A stretch of 64,000 bases of DNA from Pseudomonas sp. Au-Pse12 (GTDB lineage: Bacteria; Pseudomonadota; Gammaproteobacteria; Pseudomonadales; Pseudomonadaceae). Positions 9,711 to 17,296 of the stretch are shown here, one piece after another. The stretch's first letter is position 1. Every line of letters starts with the position of its first letter. A program made the position numbers and the translations under genes. The notes beneath the pieces were generated by a model, which saw only the letters and a program-made list of their open reading frames with translations, was not told where the DNA came from and made no database searches. The stretch is from contig NZ_JAJTTH010000010.1 in NCBI RefSeq assembly GCF_021341665.1, forward strand, positions 124,001 to 188,000, read 5' to 3'.

Positions 9711-10363
9711 GCATCCGCCCCCGTACTGACCAGGGGGCGGATGCCAAGCCCCGGGCGGGGCACCTGGATCAAGGTCGGCACGGCGCCAGTCGCGCGGCCG
9801 GCAGCGGCGCGATCAACTGGCCCGGCACCTTGCTCAAGGGCCGGCCACGGTTGCGCGAAGACCTGCTGTTTCGCCTGCGCCGCCGCGCGCCCCACGAACT
9901 GTGGCTGGTGATCGTCGACGCCTCGGCCTCGACCCGTCGCCACCGTGCCCTGAGCGACGCCAAGGGCCTGCTGGCGCAACTGTTCGACGACGCCTACCGC
10001 CAGCGCGCGCGCCTGGCCTTGCTCACCGCCAGCGGCCGCGCGCCGAACTGGCAGGTGCAGGGCCTGAAGGCCTCCAAGGACTTGCGGTACTGGCTCGACG
10101 GCCTCGGCGCCGGCGGCGGCACGCCCTTGCCACAGGCCCTGAGCGAAGCGGCCCGGTGGCTGGAACAGCGCCAGCGCCGCCTGCCGGCGGAGCAGCAGCG
10201 TGTGCTGCTGATCACCGATGGCCGGCTGAAAAGCCTGCCGCCGCTGCAGCCCCTGAACTGCCCGACCTTGCTGCTCGACATCGAACGCGGCCCGATCCGC
10301 CTGGGCCGGGCCCGCGAACTGGCCGCCGGCCTCGACGCCGCCTACCAACATATCGACCTGTAG
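8703..10363 (+). CDS. chlD: ChlD-like medium cobaltochelatase subunit made by programmed -1 frameshift
   Basis: If ribosomes slip -1 at 9698-9704, 334 zero-frame codons join 219 codons of the second frame to give a 553-aa protein: AAA+ domain, Pro-rich linker, then a von Willebrand A domain. The VWA part has a complete MIDAS: DASAS (in VIVDASASTRR), the Thr of GGGTPL and the Asp of ITDGR. AAA+ plus linker plus VWA is the architecture of the ChlD/CobT-type medium chelatase subunit, and the length fits. Production of both subunits from one gene by -1 frameshifting has been described for chlD-type genes near cobN in other bacteria. A separate initiation at ATG 9635 is the alternative. Confidence 0.82.
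9635..10363 (+). CDS. VWA-domain reading frame (second half of chlD)
   Basis: This frame encodes the VWA/MIDAS domain described under the chlD fusion. If translated alone, the only reasonable ATG is 9635 (242 aa), with AAGG about 11 nt upstream and a 76-nt overlap with chlI. The first ~25 residues from that ATG would be out-of-frame chlI linker sequence, and real domain similarity begins only after the slip site. That favours frameshift synthesis over separate initiation. Standard annotation may still show it as a separate VWA protein. Confidence 0.5.
   Translation: MGRNAGPGLAHRRPSRSAQLAKKALGIRPRTDQGADAKPRAGHLDQGRHGASRAAGSGAINWPGTLLKGRPRLREDLLFRLRRRAPHELWLVIVDASASTRRHRALSDAKGLLAQLFDDAYRQRARLALLTASGRAPNWQVQGLKASKDLRYWLDGLGAGGGTPLPQALSEAARWLEQRQRRLPAEQQRVLLITDGRLKSLPPLQPLNCPTLLLDIERGPIRLGRARELAAGLDAAYQHIDL
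9698..9745 (+). promoter_or_regulatory. -1 ribosomal frameshift signal: slippery heptamer plus stimulatory hairpin
   Basis: The heptamer A AAA AAG (9698-9704) is in exactly the phase needed for tandem -1 slippage (zero-frame codons CCA AAA AAG). After a 5-nt spacer (9705-9709) comes a perfect 13-bp hairpin: GGCATCCGCCCCC (9710-9722), 10-nt loop, GGGGGCGGATGCC (9733-9745). The zero-frame stop TAG overlaps the hairpin base. A weak GAGAAG lies about 14 nt before the slip site. All elements match the classical dnaX-type arrangement. Confidence 0.9.
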
Positions 10364-10938
10364 CCGCTGCCGCAGGCTGCGAACGGCCCGCAGGGCCGCA
10401 AAAACCCTGAGAGCGCTAGAGGTTCGTCGGTCGATCGCCAGGCAAGGTCCTGCGGACCTTTACGCAGCCTCGCCGAGGCTTGGCAGCGGCTACACCAATC
10501 CGAGGTTGTAGCCGCTGCCGCAGGCTGCGAACGGCCCGCAGGGTCGCAAAAACCCTGAGAGCGCTAGAGGTTCGTCGGTCGATCGCCAGGCAAGGTCCTG
10601 CGGACCTTTACGCAGCCTCGCCGAGGCTTGGCAGCGGCTACACAAATCCGAGGTTGTAGCCGCTGCCGCAGGCTGCGAACGGCCCGCAGGGCCGCAAAAA
10701 CCTGAGAGCGCTAGAGGTTTGTCGGTCGATCGCCAGGCAAGGTCCTGCGGACCTTTACGCAGCCTCGCCGAGGCTTGGCAGCGGCTACACCAATGCGAGG
10801 TTGTAGCCGCTGCCGCAGGCTGCGAACGGCCCGCAGGGTCGCAAAAACCCTGAGAGCGCTAGAGGTTTGTCAGTCGATCGCCAGGCAAGGTCCTGCGGAC
10901 CTTTACGCAGCCTCGCCGAGGCTTGGCAGCGGCTACAC
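10359..10938. repeat. Four tandem ~148-bp repeats with nested palindromes
   Basis: Four near-identical units start at 10361, 10509, 10657 and 10804 (periods 148, 148, 147). Each begins TAGCCGCTGCC and ends GGCAGCGGCTA, an 11-bp terminal inverted repeat, with inner palindromes GGTCCTGCGGACC and CCTCGCCGAGG. Units are joined by a ~15-nt spacer of the type CACCAATCCGAGGTTG. Units 1 and 3 share GGGCCGC where 2 and 4 have GGGTCGC, hinting at duplication of a two-unit block. The element is the common fluorescens-group GTAGCCGCTGCCGCAGGCTGCG repeat, probably a non-autonomous MITE/REP-like element. It fills almost the whole 602 bp between chlD and the next gene; nothing coding was seen in it. Confidence 0.93.
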
Positions 10939-10965
10939 TGCCTGCGCCAACACAGGAGTGATTTC

Positions 10966-12612
10966 ATGCGGGTAGTGGTGCGTAACGACAAGGACGATTT
11001 CCGGGTCAAGGCTTATGCCGGAACCAACGGGGTGCTGCTGGCCGTGGACCTGGACGCTTCACGGCGCCAGGGCCTGCTGGGGTTTGCCATCGAGAAGCAA
11101 ACCGGCAGCAAGCCCTGGCTGTTCCTGTTCAACAGCCTGACCTTTCCCGGCAAGGCCCACAGCTTCCCGCAATACAACGCCACCCCCAGCGATCAGGCGC
11201 CGCTGCAGAAGTTTCGCTGGGCCGACTACGCGGTCAACCCCGGTGCCACCCTCAACTACCGGGTGCACCTGGTGTATGGCAGCCCCGAGGCGCCGCAACT
11301 GGGTGAAGCCCTGGAACTGAGCATCAGCGCCGACAACGGCCAGCCACCGGGACAGCGGGTGATCTTCAATCGCGCGGTGGCCGCCAGTCAGGCCTTCTCG
11401 CGCAAGTTTCCCGAGCTCGATGCGCTGCTCAGCGCCAACAAGAACCTGGCTATCGAGGCGTGGCCGGATGCGCCCAGGCAATGGCTGGAAAACGGCCTGC
11501 TGGAGGAGCTGCTGGGCTTTATTCAGCGCGCCACGGACGCCAGCTGGAGCCTGGACATCGCCATCTACGAGTACCAGTTGCAGGCGATCATCGATGCGGT
11601 GAACGCGGCCTTCGACCGTGGCGTGCAGGTGCGGGTGCTGTACCACGCCGCCCCCGGCGATACCGACACCACGATGAACCAGGCCAGCCTGCAGCACCTG
11701 CCGCAGGACTGTCAGCGCGGGCGGGTGACCCACGCCATCTTCCACGACAAGTTCATCGTCCTCAGCCGCCTCGACGCCACCGGCCAGCGCCAGCCGCAGT
11801 CGGTGCTCTGCGGCAGCACCAACTTCACCGCCAACGGCGTCTACCGCCAGGCCAACGTGCTGCACAGCCTCGACCGCGCCGACCTTGCCGCGCGCTACCT
11901 GGAGGTGTTCGAACAGGTCTGGGCGACCCCGGCGGACGTCGGCGCCACCCGTCAATGGCTGACCCAGCACAACCCCATGCAAGCCGATGCGCCGCTGTTC
12001 GCCGGGTTTTCCCCGCGCAGCGGCCAGGGCGACCTGAGCGAATTCGTCGAGATCATCAACGGCGCCCGCCGCGACCTGCTGTTCGTCACCGCCTTCGCCT
12101 TGCCCGACAGCATTCTCGATGCCTTGCTCGGCCAGCCCCATGACGATGTGCTGCGCTACGGCCTGCAGAACACCGCCAGCCGCATCACCGGTTTCCACGC
12201 CGACCGCACCGCCGAGTTCGCCGCCACCGCGCTGCTCAACAACGGCCTGGAGGGCTGGCTCAAGGAGGGGCTCAAGGGCCAGAAGGGCAACCTGCTGGTG
12301 CACACCAAGGCCATCGTCACCGACTTCACCAGCGAGGCGCCGGTGATCATCAGCGGCAGCCACAACCTCAGCGTCGGCGCCAGCCAGAGCAACGACGAGA
12401 ACTTCCTGATCATCCGTGGCGACACCGACCTGGCGGACCGCTACGGCCTGGAACTGCTGCGCTTCTACGAGCACTACCGGTTCCGCTACTTCGCCAAGCA
12501 GCTGGCCCTCAAGCAGGTGCAGCCGCTGGCGGTGGACGACAGCTGGAGCAACGACTACTACCTGGAAGGCGATTTGCGCCAGTTGTCGCGGCTGCGCTTT
12601 TCCGGGCGTTGA
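10966..12612 (+). CDS. Phospholipase D-like protein with two HKD motifs
   Basis: A 548-aa protein with two PLD-type catalytic half-sites: HDKFIVLSRLD (about residues 261-271) and HTKAIVTDF (about residues 446-454). Two HxK motifs are expected to form one phosphatidyl-transferase or phosphodiesterase active site. The N-terminal ~180 residues (VRNDKDDFRVKAYAGTNGVLLAVDLD...) form a separate domain I do not recognise. No signal peptide is seen, so it probably acts in the cytoplasm or is released by another route. ATG 10966 is preceded by AGGAG; an upstream in-frame extension would run through repeat DNA and is rejected. The true substrate (lipid or nucleic acid) cannot be told from sequence. Confidence 0.8.
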   Translation: MRVVVRNDKDDFRVKAYAGTNGVLLAVDLDASRRQGLLGFAIEKQTGSKPWLFLFNSLTFPGKAHSFPQYNATPSDQAPLQKFRWADYAVNPGATLNYRVHLVYGSPEAPQLGEALELSISADNGQPPGQRVIFNRAVAASQAFSRKFPELDALLSANKNLAIEAWPDAPRQWLENGLLEELLGFIQRATDASWSLDIAIYEYQLQAIIDAVNAAFDRGVQVRVLYHAAPGDTDTTMNQASLQHLPQDCQRGRVTHAIFHDKFIVLSRLDATGQRQPQSVLCGSTNFTANGVYRQANVLHSLDRADLAARYLEVFEQVWATPADVGATRQWLTQHNPMQADAPLFAGFSPRSGQGDLSEFVEIINGARRDLLFVTAFALPDSILDALLGQPHDDVLRYGLQNTASRITGFHADRTAEFAATALLNNGLEGWLKEGLKGQKGNLLVHTKAIVTDFTSEAPVIISGSHNLSVGASQSNDENFLIIRGDTDLADRYGLELLRFYEHYRFRYFAKQLALKQVQPLAVDDSWSNDYYLEGDLRQLSRLRFSGR

Positions 12613-12697
12613 ACGAGCCGCCGGACGGCCTGCCACCGGTCCGCTTTTACGGGGCCGGAACAGGCAGATTGATATCACCTGATCTAGCGTTGCCAGC

Positions 12698-12715
12698 GGA
12701 GGAAATGCTTCCTCC
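12698..12715 (+). terminator. Possible hairpin after the PLD gene
   Basis: GGAGGAA, loop ATGC, TTCCTCC forms a perfect 7-bp hairpin in the 132-bp gap before the tyrosinase gene, followed after a few bases by GGTTTTA. It could terminate the PLD transcript or sit in the tyrosinase leader. There is no clean T-run directly after it. Confidence 0.35.
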
Positions 12716-12744
12716 TCAACGCGGTTTTATCAGGGAGATAGGCC

Positions 12745-14322
12745 ATGGTTCATGTACGGCGTGACGTGTGGAAAATGACCAGCGATTGGGATGCCACCTT
12801 GCTCTGGTACGCCAAGGCGGTTGGCGTCCTGCAACAGCGACCGATCACCGACCGCACCAGTTGGCGGTTTCTCGCGGCGATCCACGGTTTTGACGAGGAC
12901 ATGTGGATCGACGCCGGTTATCTGCAAGAGGGTGAGAAGCTGCCGGGCGATGACGACCGTGGGCTGTACTGGAAACAGTGCCAGCACTCCAATTGGATGT
13001 TCCTGCCCTGGCATCGCGGCTACGTGGCCTCCTTCGAGCAGATTGTCCGCGATGCCGTCGTCTCGCTCGGTGGCCCCAAGGATTGGGCCCTGCCGTACTG
13101 GAACTACAACGGGGCGCAGAAAACCCTGCAACTGCCGCCGTGCTTCGCCGCCCGGACCCTGCCCGAGGGCGGTGGCAGGAACCCGTTGTACGTCGAGCGT
13201 CGCTACGGCCCCGATGGCAATGGCGAGGTGGTGCTGATAGCCGACTTGATCGGCCTGGGCTGCCTGGATGACCCGGTATTCGAAGGCGGCTACATGGGCA
13301 ACCCACCGGGGTTCGGGGGCACCCCCAGCAGCCAGGGCGGGCACAAGAGCGGCATCCGTGGCGGCCTGGAGGCGCGCCCGCACAACATTGTGCATACCGA
13401 AGTGGGCGGCGAGGATCAGGTCACGCCGGTGCCTGCGGGCCAAGACCCGACGCAGGGCTTGATGAGCTACCCCCAGACTGCGGCCCTGGACCCGATCTTC
13501 TGGTTGCACCACGCCAATATCGACCGCCTGTGGCAGGTCTGGCTGGACCGCAACGAGGACCACCAGAACCCTGATGTGGCCGACTGGTACAACGGCCCGA
13601 CCGGCCTGAACCGGCCCTTTGTCGTGCCCACCGTCAGCGGTCAGCCGTGGAAGTTCAAGGTGGCGCAGATGCTCGACACCCAGGCGCCCGGGCTCGACTA
13701 TCGCTATGACACCAGCGCCGCGGCCAAGCCTGGCGTCCACCCCTTGCACCAGCGCCTGGCGCGCCTGGGGCTGGCGGCCGAGCAAGTGCAGCAGTTCTCT
13801 ACCCAGGGGCTACTGATGAGCAACCAGCAGAACAGTGAATTGATCGGTGCCAACCAGGCGCCGCTGGGCCTGGTCGGCCGTTCGACGCAGACCCGCGTGC
13901 TGCTGGACAAGGCCACCACCCAGAAGGTGTTCGGCAGCCTCAAGTCGAACCTGCTGGCCGCCAGCCTGACCCCGCCGGACCGGGTATTCCTCAACCTGGA
14001 GAACATCCGCGGCAAGCGCGACTCGATCGTGTTGCAGGTCTATATCAACCTGCCGCCGGGTGCCGATCCGGACCAGCATCCGGAATTGCGCGCCGGGGTG
14101 CTGTCGCTGTTCGGCTTGTGCCAGGCCTGCCAGGTGGACGGTGATCACGGCGGTCAGGGCATCACCGAGGTGTTTGAAATCACCGACATCATCGACGCGC
14201 TGCATTTGAACGGCATCACCTCGGCGGATCAGCTGGACGTGCGTTTCATCTCCAAGACCCCGATCCGTCCGGAGGACCAGGTGACGGTCGCCCGGGTCAG
14301 CCTCACGCGGCTGGGTGGCTGA
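12745..14322 (+). CDS. Tyrosinase-type (type 3 copper) oxidase
   Basis: A 525-aa tyrosinase/polyphenol-oxidase-fold protein that would oxidise phenols to o-quinones with a dinuclear copper centre. Candidate CuA ligands are H47 (AIHGFD), H81 (CQHSNW) and H90 (LPWHRGY). CuB ligands are H213 and H217 (HNIVH) and a His of the signature DPIFWLHHANIDRLW (H255/H256). After the ~290-residue core comes a C-terminal domain (about 330-525) with a VFLNLENI and a VYINLPP strand, resembling the lid domain of polyphenol oxidases. No signal peptide is visible. Start 12745 has GGGAG upstream. The stop overlaps the start of the next gene by one base, so the two are coupled. Confidence 0.9.
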   Translation: MVHVRRDVWKMTSDWDATLLWYAKAVGVLQQRPITDRTSWRFLAAIHGFDEDMWIDAGYLQEGEKLPGDDDRGLYWKQCQHSNWMFLPWHRGYVASFEQIVRDAVVSLGGPKDWALPYWNYNGAQKTLQLPPCFAARTLPEGGGRNPLYVERRYGPDGNGEVVLIADLIGLGCLDDPVFEGGYMGNPPGFGGTPSSQGGHKSGIRGGLEARPHNIVHTEVGGEDQVTPVPAGQDPTQGLMSYPQTAALDPIFWLHHANIDRLWQVWLDRNEDHQNPDVADWYNGPTGLNRPFVVPTVSGQPWKFKVAQMLDTQAPGLDYRYDTSAAAKPGVHPLHQRLARLGLAAEQVQQFSTQGLLMSNQQNSELIGANQAPLGLVGRSTQTRVLLDKATTQKVFGSLKSNLLAASLTPPDRVFLNLENIRGKRDSIVLQVYINLPPGADPDQHPELRAGVLSLFGLCQACQVDGDHGGQGITEVFEITDIIDALHLNGITSADQLDVRFISKTPIRPEDQVTVARVSLTRLGG

Positions 14323-15059
14323 TGAGCTTCGGGGCTTACCTGCAGCGCCTGGAGCGCAGCGCGGTGCCCTGGCTGCTGCTGGCCAGCCTGTGTGGCTGGG
14401 GATGGCTGTTGGGGTCGACGGCGCTGCTGTCGATCCCGGCGTTCTGCGGCAGCTTGCCATTGGCCGGCTATGCCCTGGGCTGGCAGGGGATCGAGCAGGC
14501 GCTGCTGTTCAACCCGCCGGGGCCCCTGGTACTGGCCTGGCTGCTGATGCTGCTGGCCATGACCCCGTTGTTGCTGGTGCAGCCACTGCGTTACGTCTGG
14601 CACCGCAGCTTGCGGCGCAAGCGCTGGCAGGCCGCGAGCCTGTTCGTGCTGGGCTTTGTCGCGGCCTGGAGCCTGATGGGGGTGTTGTTGCTGAGCCTGG
14701 TGGTCGTGGCGCGGCTCTGGTTGGGCTTGTCGGCGCTGCAGAGCGTCGGCGCGGCGCTGGCCTTGTGCCTGGTGTGGCAGGCGTCGCCGTTCAAGCAGCA
14801 CTGCCTGAACCAGTGTCACCGGCAACCGCGCATTGCCCCGTTCGGCTGGCGCTTTGGCCGTGACTGCCTGGGGTTTGGCCTGGTGGTGGGAGGTTGGTGC
14901 GTGGGGGCCTGCTGGCCGTTGATGCTGTTGCCGATGCTGGCGCAGCAGGGGCATGTGTTGCTGATGCTGTTGGGCATGCTGTGGATGCTCTATGAACGGC
15001 TGCTGCCTTCACGGCCGGCCCGTTGGTACTGGCCGTTGGCGTTGCGTTGGCGCACCTGA
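14322..15059 (+). CDS. DUF2182 integral membrane protein
   Basis: A 245-aa, very hydrophobic protein with about five or six membrane spans and the DUF2182 pattern (YVWHRSLRRKRW loop, then WQASPFKQHCLNQCHRQP). The family is described as predicted metal-binding membrane proteins; function is unproven. It begins within the tyrosinase stop (TGATG), so it is made with the tyrosinase. A role in copper supply or membrane attachment of the oxidase is my inference. The HCLNQCH segment would be the natural metal site. Confidence 0.8.
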   Translation: MSFGAYLQRLERSAVPWLLLASLCGWGWLLGSTALLSIPAFCGSLPLAGYALGWQGIEQALLFNPPGPLVLAWLLMLLAMTPLLLVQPLRYVWHRSLRRKRWQAASLFVLGFVAAWSLMGVLLLSLVVVARLWLGLSALQSVGAALALCLVWQASPFKQHCLNQCHRQPRIAPFGWRFGRDCLGFGLVVGGWCVGACWPLMLLPMLAQQGHVLLMLLGMLWMLYERLLPSRPARWYWPLALRWRT

Positions 15060-15074
15060 GGCAGCGGGGCGAGC

Positions 15075-15137
15075 CTGGGGCAAAGCGGCGCTTGCCCCAG
15101 CCTGCCCTGCAAGGCCAAGGCTCCCTGGGCCTTGGCC
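15075..15137. terminator. Two stacked hairpins between convergent genes
   Basis: Two perfect 9-bp hairpins follow each other: CTGGGGCAA/TTGCCCCAG (15075-15100) and GGCCAAGGC/GCCTTGGCC (15113-15137). They lie in the 102-bp gap between the converging DUF2182 and TPR-like genes. They lack T-runs, so they are probably bidirectional barriers or repeat remnants rather than classical terminators. Confidence 0.5.
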
Positions 15138-15161
15138 TGGCAGTCATTCGCGGGCCCGCGC

Positions 15162-17174
15162 CTAGAGCTTCGGCACCGGGCTCACCGTGGCATTGCGCCA
15201 GGCGGTTTGCAGTTGCTCGTCGAGCAACGCCGGCACCTGCTTGTCGGGCTGGTTTTCCAGGCTCAGCTTGAGGCCGTTGAGGGAGCGGCCACTGAGGCGA
15301 TTGCCCGCCAGGTCTTCACGGAACACCTGTTCCGCCTCGGCATAGCGTTTCTGTGCCAGCAAGGCATAACCCAGGGACTCGCGCAGGGTGTAGTACCAGT
15401 CCGGTGGCTCGTTGTAGGCCAGGGCGTCCTGCACTTGCACCGCCTTGCGCCAGGCGGCGATCTGCTGCTGCCCGGCATCCCCAGTCAGGGCCTGCAGGTC
15501 GGCGTTGAGGCCTCCCTGATCGTTGTTGAACACCTGGTTGCTCAGGCTCTTGAGGGCGGCCAGGTCCAGTGGGCCGGCGGCGCCGGCCTGGGCGCGGTTG
15601 AACAGGGTCAGGTTGGCGATGCGCAGCAGTTGCAGCGCCGGGTTGTTGCCGTATTGCAGGGCGCCCTGGCCGGTCAGGGGCTGGGGCGAGGTGGCGACGG
15701 CCTGCCAGAACCCCTTGAGGGCATCGCGGGCCGCGTCCTGGTTCAGGTCCTGGGCCCCCAGCTGGCGGTAGGCCAGGGCATAGGCCTTCATCAGCTGGCT
15801 GTAGGGCTTGCTCAGCTCTTGCCAATCCGGGTTTGCCGCCTTGCACGTCTGGTTGACCTTCGCCAGGCCGGCGTCGATCTTCGGCTCGATCCGCGCCAGG
15901 GCGTCCCAGGCTTCGAAGCGCACGGCGAAGTAGTAGGGCACGGCGTAGAAATAGTCGGTCTTGGTCTTCAGCTCGTCGCGGTATTGCTGGCAGAGGAAGG
16001 GCACGGCCGAGTACTGGGTGGTGTTTTCCACCAGTTCCTCGGCCATGTTCAGGGATTCGTTCTGCCGCCCTTCGATGGACAGGGTCCAGGTCAGGAAGTG
16101 CAGGTTGTGCCCCAGGTAGTGCAGGGCATAGGGGCTTTGCGGCTGCACCTGGTGGGCGTAGGCGCGGTCCACCGAGACGGCGGTGTAGTTGGCCACGCTG
16201 GCCAGGTTGTTGTTGCCGGTGCGCTGGTAGATGTGCGACGCCATGTGCACCAGATGGCCGATGGCCGGGTTCTGCTCGCGAAAGCGATCGGCCATGGGCA
16301 GGCCGCTGTCGGGGAACGGCGATTCCTCGATGGCATGGATGTAGAAGTGATTGGCCCCGGTGTGCTGCTGGTCCTGCACCAGCACCCGGTTGAGCACTTG
16401 CAGGGCCTCATAGGCGGCGTCGGTCGGCTTGACCTGATTGGATACGGCCTCGGTGCCGTCCCACCATTTCCACGGGTCGCGGCTGAGCAGGGCGTCGGCG
16501 TACAGGGTCGCGGCATCGAGGTCGTCGAAGTAGTTCTCCGACAGGGCCTTCATGGCCTCGGCGTAGCGCTTGTTGCCTTCATCGCCGAGGCTGACCTGGC
16601 CGTCCTTTTCGCTGTAGAGGCTCAGCAGCGCCTTGGCGTAGTCCACCTCGCGCTGCAGCTGGCGCTGGCTGAAGGCGGCTTGTGCGGCGCTGTCCTTGAG
16701 CCGTGCGCTGGCGTGCTCCAGGGCGATCTGCGCGGAGCGGTAGGCCAGCTGGTTGCAACCGGGGGTGGCGACGCTGTTGATGTTCGAGTTGGCCGACAGC
16801 GCGATGCCCCAATACGGCATCGCCGAGCCCTCGTCGAAACGGCTGGCCTGGTAGAACGCGCGGATCGCCGCGGAGAAGTTGAAACCGTATTGCAGGGCCA
16901 TGCCCTGGCTGTAGAAGGCCTGGACTTGCTCCGCCTGCTTCAGGCTGACCAGCCCGTAGCGGGTGCCCCCCAGGCCCGAGAGCAACTGGTCGGCTTCGGT
17001 GTCCTGGGGGCTGACGCACTGGTGCAGCACTTGCAGGTAGGGCGTGTCCGGTGGCACCGGGGTGAAACCGCCGCTGTGCTCATCGGCGCCGTGGTTCATG
17101 GTGTGGGCCAGGGCAGCGGTGCTGGCCAGCAGCAGGCCGGCGGCCAGGGTCGAACGCAGGAAGGGGACGTCCAT
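15162..17174 (-). CDS. Exported TPR-like protein of unknown function
   Basis: A 670-aa protein with a clear signal peptide (DVPFLRSTLAAGLLLASTAALA, cleaved near residue 23) and a helical, TPR-like body. It carries the blocks NHFYIHAIE (about 275-283) and GHLVHMASHIYQRTG (306-320). I recall these as hallmarks of a family of bacterial exported TPR proteins with conserved histidines, possibly a metal site. There is no known activity. It is the last gene of the minus-strand run after the amine oxidase and decarboxylase, with a 122-bp gap that holds a REP-type repeat. The start at 17174 is chosen for the signal peptide; the frame upstream of it is decarboxylase antiphase sequence. Confidence 0.75.
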   Translation of the reverse strand: MDVPFLRSTLAAGLLLASTAALAHTMNHGADEHSGGFTPVPPDTPYLQVLHQCVSPQDTEADQLLSGLGGTRYGLVSLKQAEQVQAFYSQGMALQYGFNFSAAIRAFYQASRFDEGSAMPYWGIALSANSNINSVATPGCNQLAYRSAQIALEHASARLKDSAAQAAFSQRQLQREVDYAKALLSLYSEKDGQVSLGDEGNKRYAEAMKALSENYFDDLDAATLYADALLSRDPWKWWDGTEAVSNQVKPTDAAYEALQVLNRVLVQDQQHTGANHFYIHAIEESPFPDSGLPMADRFREQNPAIGHLVHMASHIYQRTGNNNLASVANYTAVSVDRAYAHQVQPQSPYALHYLGHNLHFLTWTLSIEGRQNESLNMAEELVENTTQYSAVPFLCQQYRDELKTKTDYFYAVPYYFAVRFEAWDALARIEPKIDAGLAKVNQTCKAANPDWQELSKPYSQLMKAYALAYRQLGAQDLNQDAARDALKGFWQAVATSPQPLTGQGALQYGNNPALQLLRIANLTLFNRAQAGAAGPLDLAALKSLSNQVFNNDQGGLNADLQALTGDAGQQQIAAWRKAVQVQDALAYNEPPDWYYTLRESLGYALLAQKRYAEAEQVFREDLAGNRLSGRSLNGLKLSLENQPDKQVPALLDEQLQTAWRNATVSPVPKL

Positions 17175-17202
17175 GCTGTGTTGCTCCTGAGAGAACAGGC
17201 TC

Positions 17203-17271
17203 GGTAGGAGCCGGCTTGCCGGCGAAGGCGATCTGGGTGACCTGTTCGCCGGCAGTCGGCTCCTGCAGTGG
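17203..17271. repeat. REP-type inverted repeat (TAGGAGCCGGCTTGCCGGCGAA)
   Basis: The left arm TAGGAGCCGGCTTGCCGGCG (17205 onward) pairs with the right arm TTCGCCGGCAGTCGGCTCCT (17244-17263), a typical fluorescens-group REP/BIME unit. It sits between the decarboxylase and the exported TPR-like gene and could modulate mRNA stability or partial termination within the run. Confidence 0.75.
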
Positions 17272-17296
17272 GAGGGGCAATGACAACCGCCGGGGT

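Noticed and set aside
8703-10363. Magnesium chelatase for chlorophyll synthesis
   Set aside because: Pseudomonas makes no chlorophyll, and the genes follow cobW and cobN behind a cobalamin riboswitch.
10361-10938. CRISPR array
   Set aside because: The repeats are about 148 bp, tandem, with near-identical content throughout and no unique spacers or cas genes.
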